From an uncultured Bacilli bacterium (GTDB lineage Bacteria > Bacillota_I > Bacilli_A > RF39 > UBA660), in the NCBI GenBank assembly GCA_910588195.1, contig CAJUPN010000002.1, positions 141,128 to 205,127 of the forward strand: 64,000 bases of DNA, written 5' to 3'. Positions 60,645-64,000 of the stretch are shown here, in pieces (within the stretch, counting starts at the first letter, position 1; the number at the start of each line of letters is the position of its first letter). The notes under the pieces were generated by a model, which was not told where the DNA came from, made no database searches, and saw only the letters and a list, made by a program, of their open reading frames with translations. A program made the translations under genes and the position numbers.

Positions 60645-61307
60645 TTACTTTAACAAATCTGGTCTCTTTTCATTTGTTCTTTTTATTTGTTCTTTTTTTC
60701 GCCATTCATCAATATTTTTATGATGTCCCGAAAGTAAAACATCAGGAACAGCATGACCATCAAAGATAGGTGGCCTTGTATAAGCTGGATAATCAAGCAA
60801 CTGATTATTAAAAGACTCATCAATTATACTTTCATCTCTTATTACACCTTCAACCAATCTTATAACAGCATCACTTATCACCATAGCTGGTAACTCCCCG
60901 CCAGTTAATACATAATCACCTATCGATATTTCTCCATCAATATAATAACTTATACGCTCATCAATTCCTTCATAATGACCACATATTAATATTAAATGCT
61001 CAAAACCACTAAATTCATGAGCTATTTTTTCCTTAAAAGGGATACCAGAAGGACTCATTAAATAAACTTTTGAATTATCTGTTCTTACAGAATTTATTGC
61101 ATCAACTACTGGTTCAACCATCATTACCATGCCAGCTCCACCACCATAAGGCGTATCATCAACTTGTTTATTATTTAATTTAGAAAAGTCTCTTATATCC
61201 ACAATATCAAAGCTAACAAGGCCCTTATCTATTGCTCTTTTTACAATCGATTCTGATAAAAAACCATCAAACATTTTTGGAAAAAGAGTTAAAATACTTA
61301 TCCTCAT
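60645..61307 (-). CDS. trmD: tRNA (guanine(37)-N1)-methyltransferase TrmD
   Basis: TrmD methylates N1 of G37 next to the anticodon and prevents frameshifting at proline codons. The trefoil-knot methyltransferase shows TLFPKMFDGFLSESIVKRA, DTPYGGGAGMVM, LICGHYEGIDERI and EISIGDYVLTGGELP. The C-terminal helical domain ends with KKEQIKRTNEKRPDLLK. The 220-residue length is slightly below the usual 240. Its start overlaps the rimM stop by 4 bp, so the two are translationally coupled, as is normal. Confidence 0.97.
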   Translation of the reverse strand: MRISILTLFPKMFDGFLSESIVKRAIDKGLVSFDIVDIRDFSKLNNKQVDDTPYGGGAGMVMMVEPVVDAINSVRTDNSKVYLMSPSGIPFKEKIAHEFSGFEHLILICGHYEGIDERISYYIDGEISIGDYVLTGGELPAMVISDAVIRLVEGVIRDESIIDESFNNQLLDYPAYTRPPIFDGHAVPDVLLSGHHKNIDEWRKKEQIKRTNEKRPDLLK

Positions 61308-61789
61308 AACATAAGTCCCCTTACTGAATCATCTACAATTAATACCTTCATATGTTTATCAAATCTAATAATAAAATTTGCCTTTAAAGGTATATAAAAA
61401 TGCTTATCTCCATTTACTTCCAATAAAGAATTTGTACCATCAATATAGTCTACAACTTTACCAATGGTAACAGAATTTAATATGACATCAGAACCAATAT
61501 AATCTTCCATAAGATACTCATCATCTTGTAAATTTAGACTTTCACGAGAAACAAAGGCATTCATTCCTTTAAAAGGAAGTACATCATTAATATTATCAAA
61601 GTCAACTAAAGTTATCATATCATATCCTTTATGAACTCGATATGTACGTATTTCATATGAATTATCATCAATAATAATACTTTTACCCACAACAAATACA
61701 CGCGCTTTTAAATCAAAATCAGACTTTATTCTAAATTCACCCTTAATCCCATGGGTATTAACAATTTTACCAATAAAAACCTTATCCAT
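61304..61789 (-). CDS. rimM: Ribosome maturation factor RimM
   Basis: RimM helps mature the head of the 30S subunit and binds S19. The N-terminal beta-barrel has IGKIVNTHGIKGEFRIKSD, and the C-terminal PRC-barrel has EDYIGSDVILNSVTIGKV, then FYIPLKANFIIRFD and the ending VDDSVRGLML. At 161 residues it fits the family. It overlaps trmD, matching the common rimM-trmD operon; rpsP, usually upstream, is not present, and a GDPD-like gene lies there instead. Confidence 0.94.
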   Translation of the reverse strand: MDKVFIGKIVNTHGIKGEFRIKSDFDLKARVFVVGKSIIIDDNSYEIRTYRVHKGYDMITLVDFDNINDVLPFKGMNAFVSRESLNLQDDEYLMEDYIGSDVILNSVTIGKVVDYIDGTNSLLEVNGDKHFYIPLKANFIIRFDKHMKVLIVDDSVRGLML

Positions 61790-61820
61790 AAATACCTCTT
61801 AGCCAACTATTATAAACAAT

Positions 61821-62501
61821 CTATTCTACATTTTCAAGTATATTATCGACTACCAAATTTTCATAAACACTTTTTTTGTTGCTATATTCTAAAGGCGTTT
61901 TTACAAGATAACCAATAATAAATTTATTTTCTCTTAATTTTCTTACATATTTATCATTATAAAGATTTATATCCATGCTAAAAAAATCACATTTCTTAAA
62001 TAAAAGAGACTTAAGATAATTACTCGAATCTAAAACCAAACCTGTAACATAATCTTTTCTATTTTTATAAAACCACTTTAGACATTTTTTATTATGACTG
62101 CAAATAGCAAACTCTCCTTCATAATTATCCAAGACTTCTGCCACTGCTTTTTCTAATAAATTTTTCTTTAATGAAGTATCAATATTAAATAGCAATGGAA
62201 CACTTCCCTTAATAAAGTCTAAAACTTCATTCAATGTTGGAATTTGATATTTAGAAATATATGATAATTCATCATAAGAAATATCTAAAATATTTTGATC
62301 AACATGTAACATTCTTTTTAAATTATCATCATGAAAACATATTAATGTCCCACAAGCCATCATTTTAATATCTAGTTGTATTAAATAACCATATTTATTT
62401 GCTCTAGCATATGATTGTAATGTATTTTCAAAAATTCTCTCATTATCATATATACCATGATAGGCAATTAAATTGCGTTTAAGAAAATTTAAATCTTTCA
62501 T
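61821..62501 (-). CDS. Glycerophosphodiester phosphodiesterase-like protein
   Basis: A 226-residue protein of the GDPD fold, a TIM barrel that normally hydrolyses glycerophosphodiesters. Recognisable are AYHGIYDNERIFENTLQSY, QLDIKMMACGTLICFHDDNL and IPTLNEVLDFIKG. Compared with active enzymes, the His-Arg-Gly motif is H15-Gly, the metal-binding Glu two residues before D44 is Q42, and the third acidic motif is NIDTS where Glu is usual. H57 of the HD pair is kept. It may be inactive or use a different substrate. The ATG at 62501 is five bases after GGTGA. It precedes rimM by 31 bp. Confidence 0.8.
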   Translation of the reverse strand: MKDLNFLKRNLIAYHGIYDNERIFENTLQSYARANKYGYLIQLDIKMMACGTLICFHDDNLKRMLHVDQNILDISYDELSYISKYQIPTLNEVLDFIKGSVPLLFNIDTSLKKNLLEKAVAEVLDNYEGEFAICSHNKKCLKWFYKNRKDYVTGLVLDSSNYLKSLLFKKCDFFSMDINLYNDKYVRKLRENKFIIGYLVKTPLEYSNKKSVYENLVVDNILENVE

Positions 62502-62555
62502 ATTATTCACCATCATAATTATATCAAATATAAAATTTATAATAAACAAAATTAT

Positions 62556-62587
62556 AAAAAAAGAAACTAAAATTAATTAGTTTTCTT
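62556..62587 (-). terminator. Probable terminator after the surface repeat protein
   Basis: AAGAAACTAA pairs with TTAGTTTTCTT with one bulged base; on the minus strand T residues follow. Confidence 0.5.
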
Positions 62588-62605
62588 ATTTCATTTTAGT
62601 TATCA

Positions 62606-63925
62606 TTACTTATAAACTAAAGTACCAGATAATTTTAATTGTCCTGCTCTAGTATTAAGATTAGTTCCACCTCCTGAACCATAGTAGTCCTTAGATATAT
62701 TAAAGTTTAATTTACTTCCTGATTGTACACATCTCATTTTAAATCCCGAATCATTTCCATAAGCATCAGCTGTATCTAACCATGGAGCTTTTAAGCTTGC
62801 TATTAATGTATGAAAATAATAATATTGGGCATTAGCTGTACCTGATGCATACCCTCTAGAAAATCTAAAATTATGCCCATCATAACTGTCACTAGAAGAA
62901 AAGTAATCACCTTTCATTTCAAGTTCACAAGCTATAACTTCTGTTGGAGTAAAACCTAAATCTATTGAATAATTATAAGCCGAATCTTTATCACTATTTA
63001 AAGACACCCATGATCCATATTTTAAAGTAACACCACTAGGCATAGTTACTGGCACATTACTAAATGTATATACTTTTGCTCCTCCACCTATTCCAGTTAT
63101 TTTGTTTCCATTAACATAGGCTGTTTTTCCTACAGCTATATCAGCAGCTGTTGCATTAGCATCACTTGTGAATGAACCTGCTACTCCTGATACACTCTGT
63201 CCTTTAGCTATTTTATTTGTTGTTATTCCTAATGCTGTTGCAACTTTAGCATTTGATATATATACCTCAGATGAATTTGTTTGACTAAAATGTGTTTCTG
63301 CTGGATAGTATCCATATGGAAAAGTCATATATAAACCATTCGCTCCTGTTGATACTAATGAAGCAGCACTTGATCCACCTCTTAATGGCATATTTCCTGT
63401 TATCTTTGCTCCATTTACATAAGCAGTTTTCCCACTTAAAATGTTTCCAGCTGCAGCATTAGCATCACTTGTGTATGATCCAGTTACTCCAAAGATACTT
63501 TTTCCTTTTGCTATATTTCCTGCTACTAAGTTTGCATCTCCTTTTATAGTTTGTACTCCAGATAAATAATTACCTGATGCTATTGTTTGATTAGTTGTTC
63601 CTGGGGTGTACGTTGTAGCTCCTTTACTTGGGATTGACCCAGTTACAACACTACCTTTTACTAAAGCTGTATATCCTTTTAACATTTGATTAGATGCTAC
63701 ATTTCCTAATCCCTTTAATCGGTTTATTTCATTGTCTTTTGTTGTTAACTTACTATATAAATCATCTATTGCTTCACTTACATTTGTTGCACTTGATCCA
63801 CTGTTACTATTATCATATATTACTCCATTTGATGGTAAGGCATATACTGTTGTTGTTATAAATAACACAAATATCATTACTCCATCAAATATATTTCTTA
63901 TTATATTTATTACTCTTTTTTTCAT
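62606..63925 (-). CDS. Surface protein with phage-tail-like repeats
   Basis: A 439-residue protein. An N-terminal hydrophobic segment (GVMIFVLFITTTVYALPS) follows a basic head and is a signal peptide or anchor. A short coiled coil (about residues 57-72) is followed by a repeat region: residues 139-178 and 240-279 are 40-residue copies sharing 28 identities, with a third partial copy near 91-111. The core GKTAYVNGAKITG resembles repeats common in Firmicutes prophage tail fibres. The last 150 residues are Ser/Gly/Tyr-rich and may be the exposed binding domain. GGTGG precedes the ATG. Its promoter holds a run of 17 A residues. No other phage gene is visible. Confidence 0.75.
   Translation of the reverse strand: MKKRVINIIRNIFDGVMIFVLFITTTVYALPSNGVIYDNSNSGSSATNVSEAIDDLYSKLTTKDNEINRLKGLGNVASNQMLKGYTALVKGSVVTGSIPSKGATTYTPGTTNQTIASGNYLSGVQTIKGDANLVAGNIAKGKSIFGVTGSYTSDANAAAGNILSGKTAYVNGAKITGNMPLRGGSSAASLVSTGANGLYMTFPYGYYPAETHFSQTNSSEVYISNAKVATALGITTNKIAKGQSVSGVAGSFTSDANATAADIAVGKTAYVNGNKITGIGGGAKVYTFSNVPVTMPSGVTLKYGSWVSLNSDKDSAYNYSIDLGFTPTEVIACELEMKGDYFSSSDSYDGHNFRFSRGYASGTANAQYYYFHTLIASLKAPWLDTADAYGNDSGFKMRCVQSGSKLNFNISKDYYGSGGGTNLNTRAGQLKLSGTLVYK
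63089..63208 (-). repeat. Repeat copy 2 in the surface protein
   Basis: Encodes residues 240-279, AKGQSVSGVAGS to VNGNKITGI. Confidence 0.75.
63392..63511 (-). repeat. Repeat copy 1 in the surface protein
   Basis: Encodes residues 139-178, AKGKSIFGVTGS to VNGAKITGN; 28 of 40 residues match copy 2. Confidence 0.75.
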
Positions 63926-63967
63926 ATTACCACCATAATCTACTTAAGGGCAGACTCCTCTACCTTG

Positions 63968-63998
63968 ATTATAGCATTTTTTTTTTTTTTTTTAGCAA
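63968..63998 (-). promoter_or_regulatory. Promoter with a 17-A spacer tract, candidate phase-variable switch
   Basis: On the minus strand, a -35-like TTGCTA (63993-63998) and an extended -10 TGCTATAAT (63968-63976) are separated by a run of 17 consecutive A residues (63977-63993, the first of which ends the -35 hexamer). The spacer between hexamers is 19 bp. The gene start is about 40 bp downstream of the -10 element. Changes in tract length by replication slippage would alter the spacer and so promoter strength. Confidence 0.7.
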
Positions 63999-64000
63999 GT

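Noticed and set aside
1..64000. Use of genetic code 4 (UGA as Trp), suggested by the A+T-rich, Mollicutes-like appearance
   Set aside because: TGA ends many well-defined genes (for example trmK and yqzL), and conserved Trp residues use TGG.
62606..64000. Start of a prophage
   Set aside because: Only one gene with tail-like repeats is visible and it has a signal-type N-terminus; no integrase, terminase or att sequence is seen within the window. The right edge prevents a final decision.

Overview
The window looks like a chromosome segment from a low-GC member of the Bacilli, probably a host-associated, uncultivated lineage near the Mycoplasmatota/RF39 type. It is visibly A+T-rich. Genes are packed in short operons with overlapping stops and starts (ATGA) and Bacillus-like ribosome binding sites. 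TGA is used as a stop and Trp is TGG, so this is the standard bacterial code and not the Mycoplasma code. Several neighbourhoods match Bacillus subtilis order: dnaG-rpoD-trmK; rpsU-yqeY; yqfC-yqfD-ybeY-era-yqzL-recO; tcdA-rarA with a probable 6S RNA nearby; yrzE-like/comN/spoVB; rimM-trmD. No tRNA, rRNA, CRISPR array, insertion sequence or complete prophage was seen.

Layout. 1-7.4 kb: frr, small membrane proteins, a SpoIIM-like protein, mnmA, dnaG, rpoD. 7.4-19 kb: trmK, two flavoproteins, a ClpX-like AAA+ protein, lepA, a membrane acyltransferase, hemW, two surface proteins. 19-25.5 kb: rpsU, yqeY, yqfC, yqfD, a VanZ-like gene, ybeY, era, a hidden 25-codon yqzL, recO. 25.5-33.6 kb: a short-form alanyl-tRNA synthetase, a small transglutaminase-like protein, a pyrimidine nucleoside phosphorylase, a HerA-like ATPase and an unknown protein. 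33.7-39.5 kb: a 6S-like RNA, then a MoxR ATPase, a 953-residue membrane protein and a lipoprotein. 39.5-46.4 kb: tcdA, gpsA, rarA, a Xer recombinase, a secreted transglutaminase-like protein, a ZIP transporter and a DUF4190-like protein.

At 46.4-47.2 kb the coding direction flips from mainly + to mainly -. The 815-bp gene-free, very A+T-rich gap there holds a 28-bp sequence that matches the dif site of B. subtilis at 25 of 28 positions as I recall it. I read this gap as the chromosome dimer resolution site and replication terminus. Beyond it, mostly on the - strand, lie an HTH protein, efp, rpmG, a penicillin-binding protein, uvrC, dtd, a long RelA/SpoT homologue, comN, tig, trmD, rimM and a GDPD-family protein; a few + strand genes (DUF2624-like, YigZ-like, TIGR04086-like, SpoVB-like) are interspersed.

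The last gene, at the right edge, encodes a surface protein with phage-tail-like repeats. Its predicted promoter has a run of 17 A residues between the -35 and extended -10 elements, the arrangement expected of slipped-strand ON/OFF switching. Other points of interest are a RelA/SpoT protein whose hydrolase metal ligands are changed, a MoxR-centred operon whose large partner seems to carry a degenerate transglutaminase domain, and an alanyl-tRNA synthetase lacking two usual domains. All functional calls rest on reading the sequence and remembered family features; no database search was run.
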